This document shows positions 16,935-26,039 of a DNA stretch of 58,128 bases, piece after piece. Origin of the DNA: Lachnospiraceae bacterium (GTDB lineage: Bacteria > Bacillota > Clostridia > Lachnospirales > Lachnospiraceae); contig CAJTGD010000036.1 in assembly GCA_910575475.1 (NCBI GenBank), forward strand, positions 1,339 through 59,466, read 5' to 3'. Made by a program: the position numbers and the translations under genes. The notes below the pieces were generated by a model, which ran no database searches, was not told the DNA's origin, and worked only from the letters and a program-made list of their open reading frames with translations. Each line of letters opens with the position of its first letter. Positions within the stretch are counted from its first letter, which is position 1.

Positions 16935-17378
16935 TCAAAGGGTTCCATGTGCTGCCGGATGTCCTTCGGAACTTCCTGAATCTACGTTTATGAAAAGCGC
17001 GTCTCTGCTTATTCTGCCCATTGGAATATCCTCGTCCTGATAGTCCAGCAGGACAACCGCATCCGATTCCTTGTCATACACCAGCTTCGTTTCTGACAGG
17101 GCATCCTGGGGGGACAATCTGTAAATGATATCTTCATTGCCTGTTCCCGGCAGGAGCGGCTCGAAGGTTCCCTTTTCCAGGATCTCGAACTGCCGATAGA
17201 TCGTATATCGGCCGTCCGTCTGCAGGACAAGGTACAGGCTGTCCGTCAGGGGCCCGTTCCCGGTGCTGTAGGTTCCCAAGAGCTGATGCGGCATCGGAGC
17301 AAAATGTATGATAGAAAAGACCATTGCCATACACATGGCTATGAGAATCAGAGGCATCCATTTTTTTCTGTTTTTCAT
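16935..17378 (-). CDS. Hypothetical signal-anchored protein (147 aa)
   Basis: No family recognised. A basic start 'MKNRKKW' and a hydrophobic segment (about 8-26) form a signal peptide or anchor without a clear lipobox. The remaining 120 residues look like a small beta-rich domain ('LLGTYSTGNGPLTDSLYLVL', 'DGRYTIYRQFEILEKGTF'). The start follows GGAAAGGGGATGAGATC. It lies between two other small envelope genes. Confidence 0.65.
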   Translation of the reverse strand: MKNRKKWMPLILIAMCMAMVFSIIHFAPMPHQLLGTYSTGNGPLTDSLYLVLQTDGRYTIYRQFEILEKGTFEPLLPGTGNEDIIYRLSPQDALSETKLVYDKESDAVVLLDYQDEDIPMGRISRDALFINVDSGSSEGHPAAHGTL

Positions 17379-17425
17379 GATCTCATCCCCTTTCCGATAG
17401 GAACAGCTTCCATTTTTTCTCCGGC

Positions 17426-17911
17426 TTATTTATTTTTTTCTAAGAGTCTCAGTTCCTTTTCAAAATCCACATTTTTTCTGTTTTTCACATAATTCATTCC
17501 CAGCCAGATCAATACCGGAAACAAAATCAAACACGGAGTCAAATCATAAGAAAATACCTTAATAAATCTCCAGTACAGATCCATCTTCGCATACTCTGTG
17601 ATCAGCTCCATGACCGATCTGAAAATCCAATAACCTATGAACTGTGTCAGCCAGAAAATTTCATGCAGCCTTAAATACTCGGCAGCACAGATACGATTTG
17701 CGATCAACAGAATTGCGGCAATGATCATAAAGCCAAAGCACAAATACATAAAACCGTAAGACAGCAGTTCATTGGTCCGGCTCATCTGCGTTTGGCTGAT
17801 CCCTTTCGCCATCAGCCGATAGATTGCCAAAAACAGTGCTGTCAGGTGCGTAAGAAGTGTAACCATTGCGTAAATGAACGTTATTATTTTGATGCGTTTT
17901 AGAGTTTTCAT
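17426..17911 (-). CDS. Hypothetical polytopic membrane protein (161 aa)
   Basis: About four membrane segments; resembles the DUF2975-like or small integral-membrane proteins often seen beside XRE regulators, but I cannot assign it firmly. ATG at 17911 is chosen because AAAGGAGATCAAG precedes it; the open frame extends 12 codons upstream. It heads the small envelope operon. Its promoter region is only about 75 bp from the left end of the IS element, so IS insertion may have altered its expression. Confidence 0.65.
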   Translation of the reverse strand: MKTLKRIKIITFIYAMVTLLTHLTALFLAIYRLMAKGISQTQMSRTNELLSYGFMYLCFGFMIIAAILLIANRICAAEYLRLHEIFWLTQFIGYWIFRSVMELITEYAKMDLYWRFIKVFSYDLTPCLILFPVLIWLGMNYVKNRKNVDFEKELRLLEKNK

Positions 17912-17988
17912 CTTGATCTCCTTTCCGATACTCACCGTCCCCCGCATGGTATAGGGTGGTTATGAGTATAGTGGCGTTAACAAATGGT

Positions 17989-19738
17989 TACAACCTAAAA
18001 TCCCGTATCAATTATACATATGTCAGCCGATGTTTAGCCCAAAGAGTTCAATAATCTCTCTCTGAAAAGCTGTTGTCGTTGTGTAGATCGGCTTACGTTT
18101 CCCTTCAACAGAAACTACCCGCAGGGATTTCATCTCATCTATCACTTCCTGCATATTATGGCTCTTGAACCATCCGGCCTCATTCATGATGTTTTTAATC
18201 TGGGAAGAAAGTATCAGGGCGATATACTGGATAAACAGCCGCCCGTCCATTGCTGCTGAGGAATGGATACGCAGCCTTTTCATATCAAGGTCATTTTTCA
18301 GGTCATCGAAATGCTTTTCTATTGTATCCTTCATCCGGTATATTTCAAGTGCCTCCACCGGGTCTTTGACATCATTTGTCGCAAGCACAAGCCAGCCGAC
18401 ACTGTTCTTTCTGCAGGCATCTATTGCTTCCTGATTGTATTCAACCTTCCTGCCCCGCTTAGGAGTCTCCTTGACAGTAAAAAATCTTTCGTAGTCTTTC
18501 TGATGCCCTTTTACCGTACTCCCTGAGCAGAGTTCCTCATATTCCATCAGGATCCGGTGGCTGAACTTTTTCTCATCCAGCGCCGCTTTGATACTGTCAA
18601 AATAAACATGAAGGTAGCAGCGGTGCCCTTTCCACTTTATGAGTTCTGTGTCCGCATAGAGTTCTTCCCCAAGGACATTACAGTAATGGCGGTAAGAGAC
18701 CATTTCATCATTGCGGTGGCGCTCTGCCGCATCCAAAGAAAGGGATGTCGTAAACGGAACGCCAACCAGAAACCGCATATGCCTTCTGTACATAGCATCC
18801 ACGTTATCCTCGCTGTAAAACCCCTTATCCATGACCATATGCAACCGTTTCGCGTCAACGAGGTCAAACCTTTTAAGGCTTTCCTCCATCGTGCTGACAT
18901 CATGGATGCTCCCAGGCATAGCCCTGAAGAATAAAGGAAGACGGCTTGTATGTCCGCTGACCATCAGGAGATTGACCTGCGGAAGTTTTTCTTTGTCTCT
19001 GTTGTACCCATAGGATACAAATTCGTTCATCTCACTATAGGAGGAAACGCTTGTGATGTCCATGCAGTAATACCTGTCACAGCTATTATGTTCCAGCCAT
19101 GCTGAAAAGAAGCCCTGGACGAGTTCCGGCGTGATCCGTATCAGCAGTTCACTGATCCGCTGGTCGGCAAGCACCGTCCCATAAGGCGTGACTGCCTGCC
19201 GGGACCATTTTTCAGCTCTGGACAGCGCCTGCCCTTCGCTGACAAGGTAATAGGCGCATGTCAGGATGGCATCCCAGTCATTGGGAAAGGATCTTTTCAG
19301 TATATGGCCGAGCCCGATATCTGCACATACCTTATCCAAAAGGGAGGATACGCCACAACTGTAAGTGAAGCATTTGGGCGGCTCTTTTTCTGATTTGGTC
19401 GTAATATTTTTCTGATTGCCGCCACGCATGCCATTTGGCTGCACTGTTCCGGTTTCCGGGTCAAGATGCCCGATGCACTTACGTTTTGATTTTGGTTTTT
19501 TTGACTTTTTATCCCAGTATGAGACGTTTTCATAAACGTATGTGGTGCCATTTTTGTGTTTTAGATAGACCAGAGATGCCATGCTGATTCCCTCCGACAT
19601 ATGTATAATTCCTTGTTTTTAGTATACCATTTATACATATGTTTGTAAAGAAAAACATTGGCTAAACACCGATTTTATAAGGGATTTGGGGAATAAGCTT
19701 AAAACCTATGTATAACAATTTCGGGAGATTAGGTTGTA
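17989..19738. mobile_element. IS1634-family insertion sequence
   Basis: A 1.75-kb element with one transposase gene. Imperfect terminal inverted repeats of about 34 bp begin TACAACCTAA on both sides: left 17989-18022, right 19738-19705 on the minus strand. They share TCCCG and TTATACATA further in. No clear target-site duplication is visible next to the ends, which suggests a later deletion or recombination on one side. The right end creates the stop codon of the ABC-2 permease fragment at 19729. Confidence 0.85.
18023..19582 (-). CDS. IS1634-family transposase
   Basis: A 519-aa DDE transposase of the IS4/IS1634 group. The first aspartate is in 'YYCMDITSVSSYSE', the second in 'MVMDKGFYSEDNV', and the glutamate lies in the Y-x2-R-x3-E-x6-K-like motif 'YRMKDTIEKHFDDLKND'. 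The frame is intact. ATG at 19582 follows GGAGGGAATCAGC; six further codons upstream lack a site. The element is therefore potentially active. Confidence 0.93.
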   Translation of the reverse strand: MASLVYLKHKNGTTYVYENVSYWDKKSKKPKSKRKCIGHLDPETGTVQPNGMRGGNQKNITTKSEKEPPKCFTYSCGVSSLLDKVCADIGLGHILKRSFPNDWDAILTCAYYLVSEGQALSRAEKWSRQAVTPYGTVLADQRISELLIRITPELVQGFFSAWLEHNSCDRYYCMDITSVSSYSEMNEFVSYGYNRDKEKLPQVNLLMVSGHTSRLPLFFRAMPGSIHDVSTMEESLKRFDLVDAKRLHMVMDKGFYSEDNVDAMYRRHMRFLVGVPFTTSLSLDAAERHRNDEMVSYRHYCNVLGEELYADTELIKWKGHRCYLHVYFDSIKAALDEKKFSHRILMEYEELCSGSTVKGHQKDYERFFTVKETPKRGRKVEYNQEAIDACRKNSVGWLVLATNDVKDPVEALEIYRMKDTIEKHFDDLKNDLDMKRLRIHSSAAMDGRLFIQYIALILSSQIKNIMNEAGWFKSHNMQEVIDEMKSLRVVSVEGKRKPIYTTTTAFQREIIELFGLNIG

Positions 19739-20145
19739 TTCCATATCATTAACGCGCAGATCAGCCCTGCCATATAAGCTGTCAGCCCTGAAATAATGAT
19801 GGAAATATATTTTGATAACACGTAAATCTTTATCCCGCTCCTCTGCAGAATGTACCGCAGGCTGTTACTCTGATATTCCTGGCAAAAGCTACCGCTGTAA
19901 ACAGACGCAATGATGACTAACAACAATATTTTAAACCTGTCGTAGTGGATGATAAAATTGTATACCCCGATCAGATCATAACCCTGCATGGAAAATCCCA
20001 TATACATATTCCTGAGAATATCCACCTGGCTGACCATACATACGCATGCGATCAGCAGGCACTGGAACAGATAGGTTTTTCTAAACATACTTTTATGCAG
20101 GTCTAAGGTCACTGTTTTTATAAGACGCTTCACTTTATCCTCCAT
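19729..20145 (-). pseudogene. ABC-2 type permease of lanthipeptide locus, 3' truncated by IS
   Basis: A 138-codon fragment of a LanE/G- or NatB-like permease. It has an N-terminal helix, then 'VYSGSFCQEYQSNSLRYILQ', the typical cytoplasmic loop of such permeases, and the start of further helices. The family is usually about 240-250 aa. The coding frame runs into the IS end, where TAA in ACCTAA supplies a stop. No continuation is seen beyond the left IS end. The start may be GTG at 20133, which has GGAGG upstream, rather than ATG at 20145. It follows lanM by 169 nt and probably was the first gene of an immunity or export ABC transporter now lost. Confidence 0.75.
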
Positions 20146-20314
20146 GTACTATATCATTTATTCATTTTCCTTCTCCATTATTATTCAAAACATTGGAATC
20201 CCTTCTTTCTCAGTTTATAGTTTAAATCTCTTTGCTTATCTAAGATTGTACCAGGATTTTTTCACTTATGTGCGTTTGACCGCAATTGTATATTCCGCAG
20301 ACCGCATTTATTTT

Positions 20315-23300
20315 TTACAGCCTCAAAATCTCCGGCAATTCATCATAAATCTCCCTCAGCAGCTCATATCCGATCCCTGCCGCCCCATTCATGAATCCAG
20401 GCGCATGATATTCCTGAGCAGGAAGCTCCGGTTCTTCCTTCTCCAGCCACACGATTTTCTCATGAACCGCAGCTTCCGCCTCAGCCATAACACCGCGTTC
20501 CGCATATTCCCGCAGTTTCTCCAATATCCGATAATTCCCCATTGTCCCATGGCAGATACACATTCCATCTCTCAGAAAATGCTTCGAAATCATCGGCATT
20601 GCCTTTTTGATATCCTTTTCCAATCTCTCGCGTAAATCGGCAGCCTCCTCCGACTCCTGATCTGCATCCTGATCTTCCAATAATGCGTCCACCATCAATT
20701 TTCTTGACAATGCAATCCCGCCTGCACCATGGCACCATGCCATTTCCTGCTCCCCGCTCTGTCCTTGGCGCATGGATTCCTCGCGCAGATCCTTCCAGTC
20801 GTGGAACTTCTCCTCGTACATACTGTCCTCATAATCCAGTGCCCGCAGGCACAGATCATAATATCTCTTTTCTCCCGTGATCCGGTACAGTCTGCACAGC
20901 GCGATCATAATTCCGCTGTTTCCATGAGCCATACCGCACAGCGGTGTCTTCTCCGCTCCCCGCCAGCCTGTACCGCATGTCATTTGTTCCGCATGACCGC
21001 ACAATAAATCTCCCGCTTCTATTGCCGCCTGCAAGTATTCCCTGTCTCCGGTAATGCCATATAATTTCAACAAAATGAGGATTGCCCCCGCATTCCCCCC
21101 TAGAAGGTCATAGCTTTTATCTTCCCGTAGCAGCACCAGTGACTTCTTTGCGTGCAATTCCGCCAAATGCAGATATTCCTCTTTTTTGTCGATTTCGTAC
21201 AGCAGTAAATATGCGTATACGATGGAAAATTCTCCGTCAAACATCCCGGTTCTTCCTGCATTTTCCGGCACATCCTCCGGCCTGTTTTCTGAAATATCCA
21301 GAGTTTCCGTGTACTCTTTTAGCTGCATATAAAGCCTGTCCGCAATCTTTTTCTCAAGCCGGAGCTCCGCCTGCCCTTGTGTCTCCCGCCTCTGCTTCCC
21401 CGCCTTTTCCAATGCATATAAATACACAACAATCCCTGCGATCCCTTCATAAAAATAATGTGTGACCCTGCGGATTTTGCTCCGACATTGTTCCGACAGG
21501 TCGATGCTCAAAACCTGCAGCTTCCCTTCTTCATCTTCATAAACATTCTCTATGATCAGTCCCGCCAGTTTTTCGCAGATGGAAAACAGCCTGTCGGCTG
21601 ACATGTTCTTTTCCTGATCCGATTTACAAAGCCCGCTCTTTTTTCTTTCGGAATCCATCCTCTCTTTCCCCAGCTTTCCCGCAATCGTAAGCGACAGATT
21701 GATCAGCCGCACCTGTAGTTTTTCATCCCTCCGGCCGATTTTAGAAAGTCTGTTTCGAACCGTCTGTTCGGGAGTATGAAGAAAATAGTCCGGAATACAG
21801 ATCTGCTGCTCACTCATCAGATCCTTTCCCTTATTATAAAAATAGGGAATGTCCCCCCGGAGCATAGATTCCGCTTCTGATTCGACCAGCCGATGGTCAC
21901 GGATCTTTCCGACAATACCGATAGTACGCACAAAAATTTCCCTGTCCCCGCCGTCTTTCATCAAGTCCGGATAGTAGGAGCTGTTCAGCAGTGCGGCGTA
22001 TTTCATCGTATCTGAAACCACCTGGCGGCTCTCACAGGCTGCCGCCTGACGCAGCATTTCCTCCTGAAAATCCGGGTTGCTTTTTACATATTGGTATGCT
22101 TTTTGGAAACCACTGATCAAGTCATTTTTATATTCTACGGCTTCTACAGAACGTCCTTTATATTTTATCTTGTTCTGCGTAGGATTCATGATTCCATGCC
22201 GGTACTCAATCCGCATTTTGGAGGTATAAGCATCCCGGATGACCGGGATCTGCAGCCTGCTTTTTCTTCCGCCCCCGCCGCTCAGCGCGCCGACCTCGTT
22301 TCCGGCCTTTGCGCTGCTAGGAAGGTAGGTCGGAAGGATTCCTGATTTCAGAACGGAATCGAAAACCTCATTGCGGGTTATGTTTTGACTCTGCAGGGGG
22401 ATCAAGGTTTCCAGGTCGATCAAAACCGGATACTCTCCCCTTGCGATCATATTTTCACAATGCAGGTCACCGGTGCCGAGAAAATAGGTAAGACAAATTA
22501 GAATCCCTGCCCTTTGGTAGAATCTCTTTACCTCTCCTTCCGACGTGCATTCCTGAAAACAGATCTTCTCCTCCCAGCCGTAATCCGGACGGCTGATGAT
22601 TTTGATCCCCATTTTTTCGTTCCAGAGGGCACATTCTGAGCTTATTTTTTTCAGAAGCTTTTGAAATTGAAGCTCGTTTTCCAATGAACGGGGCTTGTAG
22701 ATCAATTCCAGCGTTTCATTCAGGCATACGCACGCGACGCTTTTCCCGTGATTATGTGCGTCTCCGTACATACAGCGGATTCCGCTAAGCTCAGAGATCG
22801 GAGCACTGCCGGGAAACTGCTCTTCTATCTCCTGCCTGTCTCTTTCCAAATGGCTTATAATCTCACAGAAGTAATCCGCGCATTGTTCCACTTGTTCCCT
22901 CAGCATACGGAATAAGACGGGATACTGTTCGCATAGCTCATGGATATACGATACGTCACTCAAATATCTGTCAAGGAAGTCCTGATATTCTTCCGCTTCA
23001 TCCTTTCCCGCAAGCTTCCCCTCCGCTTTCAAGCGATGCATTTCAAGGATCAATATCCTGACAGAAATCTTCTGAAGGCAGTTTAACGTGTACCGCAGAA
23101 AATCCTTTTCCAGATTCGCAGAATGACGGATTGCGCCCTCTTCTTTTTTCATTCTGAATTTTCGTCTTCCTTCCTGCAATGCATATGCGTAAAAAGGGGC
23201 AAATACAGAATTTTCTATTTGCAAAAAATCAATCAGATCCTGCTCCATCTGCAGAAGTCTGCCCGCTCCGTTGAAGCAAGTGTTATAGGATACCCCTTGG

Positions 23301-23551
23301 GTATGGTTTTCCGGAATGGATTCCGGATTCTTTAGGTCCATGAATCTTTCATTTTGTTCAGAAACCGTATACGGCATCTCTGCCAGATGGAATCTTATTT
23401 TTTCGTGCTCTTCTGCAAGTTGTGAGATCCTGGCTTTTCCGAGAATGCCTTCCCAAAATTGTAATTTTTCGGATGTTATTTGGGAAGCCTGAGCCAAATC
23501 TTCTGTGGAATAATTCCTCTCTCTTAGGTAAGCTGCTTTTAAATTGATCAT
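20315..23551 (-). CDS. lanM: Class II lanthipeptide synthetase LanM
   Basis: A 1078-aa bifunctional enzyme that phosphorylates and eliminates Ser/Thr hydroxyls and then forms (methyl)lanthionine rings. The N-terminal dehydratase (DUF4135, about 150-550) has 'YGDAHNHGKS', 'LIYKPRSLENE' and the kinase-like active site 'GTGDLHCENMIARGE' with 'PVLIDLETL'. The C-terminal LanC-like cyclase (about 680-1078) keeps the zinc ligands: Cys in 'MAWCHGAGGIA' and Cys-His in 'ICHGTMGN'. Length is normal for the family and no motif is lost. The ATG follows AAAAAAGGATTGTACGA. The substrate is most likely the short peptide encoded at 23720-23863. Confidence 0.97.
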   Translation of the reverse strand: MINLKAAYLRERNYSTEDLAQASQITSEKLQFWEGILGKARISQLAEEHEKIRFHLAEMPYTVSEQNERFMDLKNPESIPENHTQGVSYNTCFNGAGRLLQMEQDLIDFLQIENSVFAPFYAYALQEGRRKFRMKKEEGAIRHSANLEKDFLRYTLNCLQKISVRILILEMHRLKAEGKLAGKDEAEEYQDFLDRYLSDVSYIHELCEQYPVLFRMLREQVEQCADYFCEIISHLERDRQEIEEQFPGSAPISELSGIRCMYGDAHNHGKSVACVCLNETLELIYKPRSLENELQFQKLLKKISSECALWNEKMGIKIISRPDYGWEEKICFQECTSEGEVKRFYQRAGILICLTYFLGTGDLHCENMIARGEYPVLIDLETLIPLQSQNITRNEVFDSVLKSGILPTYLPSSAKAGNEVGALSGGGGRKSRLQIPVIRDAYTSKMRIEYRHGIMNPTQNKIKYKGRSVEAVEYKNDLISGFQKAYQYVKSNPDFQEEMLRQAAACESRQVVSDTMKYAALLNSSYYPDLMKDGGDREIFVRTIGIVGKIRDHRLVESEAESMLRGDIPYFYNKGKDLMSEQQICIPDYFLHTPEQTVRNRLSKIGRRDEKLQVRLINLSLTIAGKLGKERMDSERKKSGLCKSDQEKNMSADRLFSICEKLAGLIIENVYEDEEGKLQVLSIDLSEQCRSKIRRVTHYFYEGIAGIVVYLYALEKAGKQRRETQGQAELRLEKKIADRLYMQLKEYTETLDISENRPEDVPENAGRTGMFDGEFSIVYAYLLLYEIDKKEEYLHLAELHAKKSLVLLREDKSYDLLGGNAGAILILLKLYGITGDREYLQAAIEAGDLLCGHAEQMTCGTGWRGAEKTPLCGMAHGNSGIMIALCRLYRITGEKRYYDLCLRALDYEDSMYEEKFHDWKDLREESMRQGQSGEQEMAWCHGAGGIALSRKLMVDALLEDQDADQESEEAADLRERLEKDIKKAMPMISKHFLRDGMCICHGTMGNYRILEKLREYAERGVMAEAEAAVHEKIVWLEKEEPELPAQEYHAPGFMNGAAGIGYELLREIYDELPEILRL

Positions 23552-23612
23552 TCGTACAATCCTTTTTTCAATTTTTACGCCTTATAATGTTTGGCGCTGC
23601 TATTATATTCTA

Positions 23613-23685
23613 AAAAATACCATCAAATCAGAAACTCCTTTAAGCACAACTTAGTGTATTGGAAAGTTCTGTTGATGGTATTTTT
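23613..23685 (-). terminator. Long-loop hairpin between precursor gene and lanM
   Basis: AAAAATACCATCAA (23613-23626) and TTGATGGTATTTTT (23672-23685) form a perfect 14-bp stem with a 45-nt loop. On the minus transcript the stem ends in a U-run, so it could act as a partial terminator or processing site that keeps precursor mRNA above lanM mRNA. A weak -10-like TATAAT (23697-23692) lies just upstream. Confidence 0.55.
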
Positions 23686-23719
23686 ATTCTAATTATATAC
23701 AATACAATTGATGCAAATC

Positions 23720-23863
23720 TCAGCAACAGATAATTGTACATAACTGAATACAGTCTCCTGTTATTGACTGTATTTCAGCTACTGCCTTTTCGTTCTCATA
23801 TAGTTTATCAATCTCCTGAAATTCTATTTTCAAATCTCCAACGTATTCTTTCATTTTCTGCAT
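23720..23863 (-). CDS. Putative lanthipeptide precursor (47 aa), overlaps kinase 3' end
   Basis: A 47-codon gene on the minus strand. An acidic, helical-looking leader (about residues 1-32, rich in E, D and K) is followed by a short core (about 33-47). The core reads SITGDC, then IQLC, then TIICC, with Cys at 38, 42, 46 and 47 and Ser/Thr at 33, 35 and 43. The (S/T)-x-(S/T)-x-(D/E)-C motif and terminal CC match the lacticin 481/nukacin group, where ring A reads T-V-S-H-D-C and the peptide ends TCC. The ATG at 23863 has GAGAG 9 nt upstream. The first 56 nt overlap the kinase gene in another frame. lanM starts 169 nt downstream. The GG or GA leader end typical of class II peptides is absent. 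The assignment rests on position, Cys pattern and ring motif. Confidence 0.7.
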   Translation of the reverse strand: MQKMKEYVGDLKIEFQEIDKLYENEKAVAEIQSITGDCIQLCTIICC

Positions 23864-25250
23864 GTTTTTTTTCTCTCTTTCTCCACTTCATTTTTTTGTC
23901 TTCTATTTCTTCTGACGCTTCTTTCTCCTGTATTTTAAAACTGCTTTGTTCAATGACAGAAGCTACTGCCGTAAACTGATTTTCCGTATCATCCAATAAC
24001 AATGTTCCTTGATATTTTTCCAGCGAAGATTTAACACTTTCAAGACCAATCCCATGAACTTCTTTATCTTTTTTAATAGTTTGATATTTTTGTTTTTTCT
24101 TGATAGGCTTCCTTTCCATACTATTCACAAATTTTATTATACATAATGCCCCTGTTGATTTTATTGTAATATTTATTTCCTTTTTTTCTTTTTTCGTATA
24201 CTCACAGGCCTCTATTGCATTGTCAAAAAGATTGGATAATACTACACATAAATCATAATCTGCTAATGGAAAGTTCACCATATGATCTACTTCCATATGT
24301 ACTTCTATACTTTTCTGTTCAGCCTCCAAAAGCTTGGTATTCAAAATTGTATCTACAGTTTTATTCCCTGACCAACTTCTTTGGCTGATTACTTCCAGCG
24401 GGCTGGATAACTTGTTTCCATACTCGATTGCCTCATCATATTTTTCTTCTTTTAGGTATTTTATCAAAAGATTAATATGATTTTTAAAATCATGCGTAAC
24501 ATACTCCAACTTCTTCTGTTCATTATATAATTTCTGATAATTTTGTTCCATCAATTTATTTGTTGTATTAATCAGCTGTTCCCTCTTTCTTCGGCTGGCT
24601 GATGAATCATAAACGTAAAAAACTATACAAAGAATAACCCCAAGTGCTACTGTTACATAAAAACTATTTATGTATATCTGATTTATTTCCTCCAAAAACA
24701 GCTGTTGGAATAGAAGCACTCCAAGATAACTGATAATATCAACAATGACCAGCACTCTTCTGGTTTGATGTAAATCAGAAAATTTTCTCTTAATTTGTGA
24801 CGTCAAAATGATTACCGCAATGAGCAATATTATTCTCACTGCAAGAAAAATTCCCGATATTTTTAAGTTTTTGCTATAAAGTACTGTCCTCATAGAATAA
24901 TTCACTTTATCATTATTCATGAGAAGAAAACCCATCGCATAATCTATGTATATAATCAAATGCTTTGTCAATATAGCAATACAGCCCCGCATTAAATTAT
25001 GTCTTTCTTTCCTGTATTTAAACAGCAGCATCAAAAAGAGGTCTGTAGTAATCCATACACCATTATTATAATAAAGGGTCTGAAGATTTAAAGCGTTAAA
25101 GAAAGAAATTATTCCGCATATCAATATAAGCAAAACTTTCTGTTTTACTGTACGGCTGTCCGCTCTCTCCGCTATCAAATTATAAGCCAGATATATACAA
25201 AGATATAAATTTAATGCTTCAATTCCAGTCAATAATATGATTTTAACCAT
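23808..25250 (-). CDS. GHKL sensor histidine kinase, AgrC type
   Basis: A 480-aa membrane kinase. About six membrane segments fill residues 1-200. Next comes the dimerisation/phosphoacceptor box 'YVTHDFKNHINLLIKYL', an N box 'LSNLFDNAIEACEYT' and a G box 'GIGLESVKSSLEKYQG'. This is the architecture of peptide-pheromone receptors paired with LytTR regulators. The last 40 or so residues (after 'FTAVASVIEQSSF') form an unusual basic/acidic tail that overlaps the lanthipeptide gene. The DNA is markedly AT-richer than flanking genes, which hints at transfer. No agrB or agrD is nearby, so the ligand is likely the lanthipeptide or another peptide. Confidence 0.92.
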   Translation of the reverse strand: MVKIILLTGIEALNLYLCIYLAYNLIAERADSRTVKQKVLLILICGIISFFNALNLQTLYYNNGVWITTDLFLMLLFKYRKERHNLMRGCIAILTKHLIIYIDYAMGFLLMNNDKVNYSMRTVLYSKNLKISGIFLAVRIILLIAVIILTSQIKRKFSDLHQTRRVLVIVDIISYLGVLLFQQLFLEEINQIYINSFYVTVALGVILCIVFYVYDSSASRRKREQLINTTNKLMEQNYQKLYNEQKKLEYVTHDFKNHINLLIKYLKEEKYDEAIEYGNKLSSPLEVISQRSWSGNKTVDTILNTKLLEAEQKSIEVHMEVDHMVNFPLADYDLCVVLSNLFDNAIEACEYTKKEKKEINITIKSTGALCIIKFVNSMERKPIKKKQKYQTIKKDKEVHGIGLESVKSSLEKYQGTLLLDDTENQFTAVASVIEQSSFKIQEKEASEEIEDKKMKWRKREKKHAENERIRWRFENRISGD

Positions 25251-25301
25251 AATCCCTCTTCCCGAGATTTTGCGCCACTATCTCAACCTCTCATGGCCTC
25301 C

Positions 25302-26039
25302 TTATCCGATCTGCCTGCTCCAGTATCTCGTGACCTCCTCCTTCACATTTTTCAGATAAGCCCTGCTTGCAGTTACGACTTCCTGATTGGAAAGGGTAAT
25401 CTCTCTTACATCCATCGCGCTGATATGAAAAATGTTCACAATGATCCCCCGTTCTATAAAAACGAAATCTCCCTCCGGCAGCATTTTGTAGACATCATTG
25501 AGGGACAGCCTCTGCTTATATGTCCTCTCCTTCGTCACAAATTCCGCGTATTTTCCGTTTTTACTGATCCGGATGATATCCTTAAACCGGAATTTTTCCA
25601 TCTTATTGACTGTGGTGATCGTGTAGTAATCCGCCTCTGTTTCCTCTGCCGTCCTGCGGAAGAACTTCTCCAGCGCCCGGGGCAGGCGCTCCGCGATTTT
25701 CTCTTTCAGGATATACTGGTAGGCGTCGATCTCATAGCTTTCCAGGGCGAATCTGGAATAGGAGGTTACGAAGATAATGCATACGTCCGGAAATCTTTCC
25801 CGGATTCCCCGCCCCAACTCCATCCCGTTGATCCCGGGCATCTGGATATCCAGAACATAGATGTCAAAATACGCGTCCCCGTCGTCCAGCTCATAGATCA
25901 GTGTCTCCGCTCTGGAAAACTGCGTGCACTCGATTTCTTTTCCGGCCTTTCCGGCAACGGACTGCAAAGCCTCCTGCACGGTCGCCCTGTATTCCTGGCT
26001 GTCATCTACAATTGCCGCTTTATATTTCTGCACTCTCAT
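25302..26039 (-). CDS. LytTR-family response regulator
   Basis: A 245-aa AgrA/ComE-type regulator. The receiver domain has the acidic pair 'AIVDDSQ' and phosphoacceptor Asp in 'IYVLDIQMPGINGMEL', then 'TSYSRFALESYEIDAYQYILK'. The C-terminal LytTR DNA-binding domain contains 'IIRISKNGKYAEF' and 'FVFIERGIIVNIFHI'. ATG at 26039 overlaps the stop of the 193-aa gene (TGATG), and the kinase gene follows 51 nt later. Candidate target: the 21-bp-spaced direct repeats at 26747-26774. Confidence 0.93.
   Translation of the reverse strand: MRVQKYKAAIVDDSQEYRATVQEALQSVAGKAGKEIECTQFSRAETLIYELDDGDAYFDIYVLDIQMPGINGMELGRGIRERFPDVCIIFVTSYSRFALESYEIDAYQYILKEKIAERLPRALEKFFRRTAEETEADYYTITTVNKMEKFRFKDIIRISKNGKYAEFVTKERTYKQRLSLNDVYKMLPEGDFVFIERGIIVNIFHISAMDVREITLSNQEVVTASRAYLKNVKEEVTRYWSRQIG

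Noticed and set aside
19729..20145. Complete small permease
   Set aside because: The stop codon lies within the IS end sequence and the length is about half of the family, so a truncated gene is the better call.
23720..23863. Reading the small peptide as an AgrD-type pheromone precursor
   Set aside because: The neighbour kinase is AgrC-like, but there is no agrB. A full lanM lies directly downstream and the multi-Cys, Ser/Thr C-terminus fits a lanthipeptide better.
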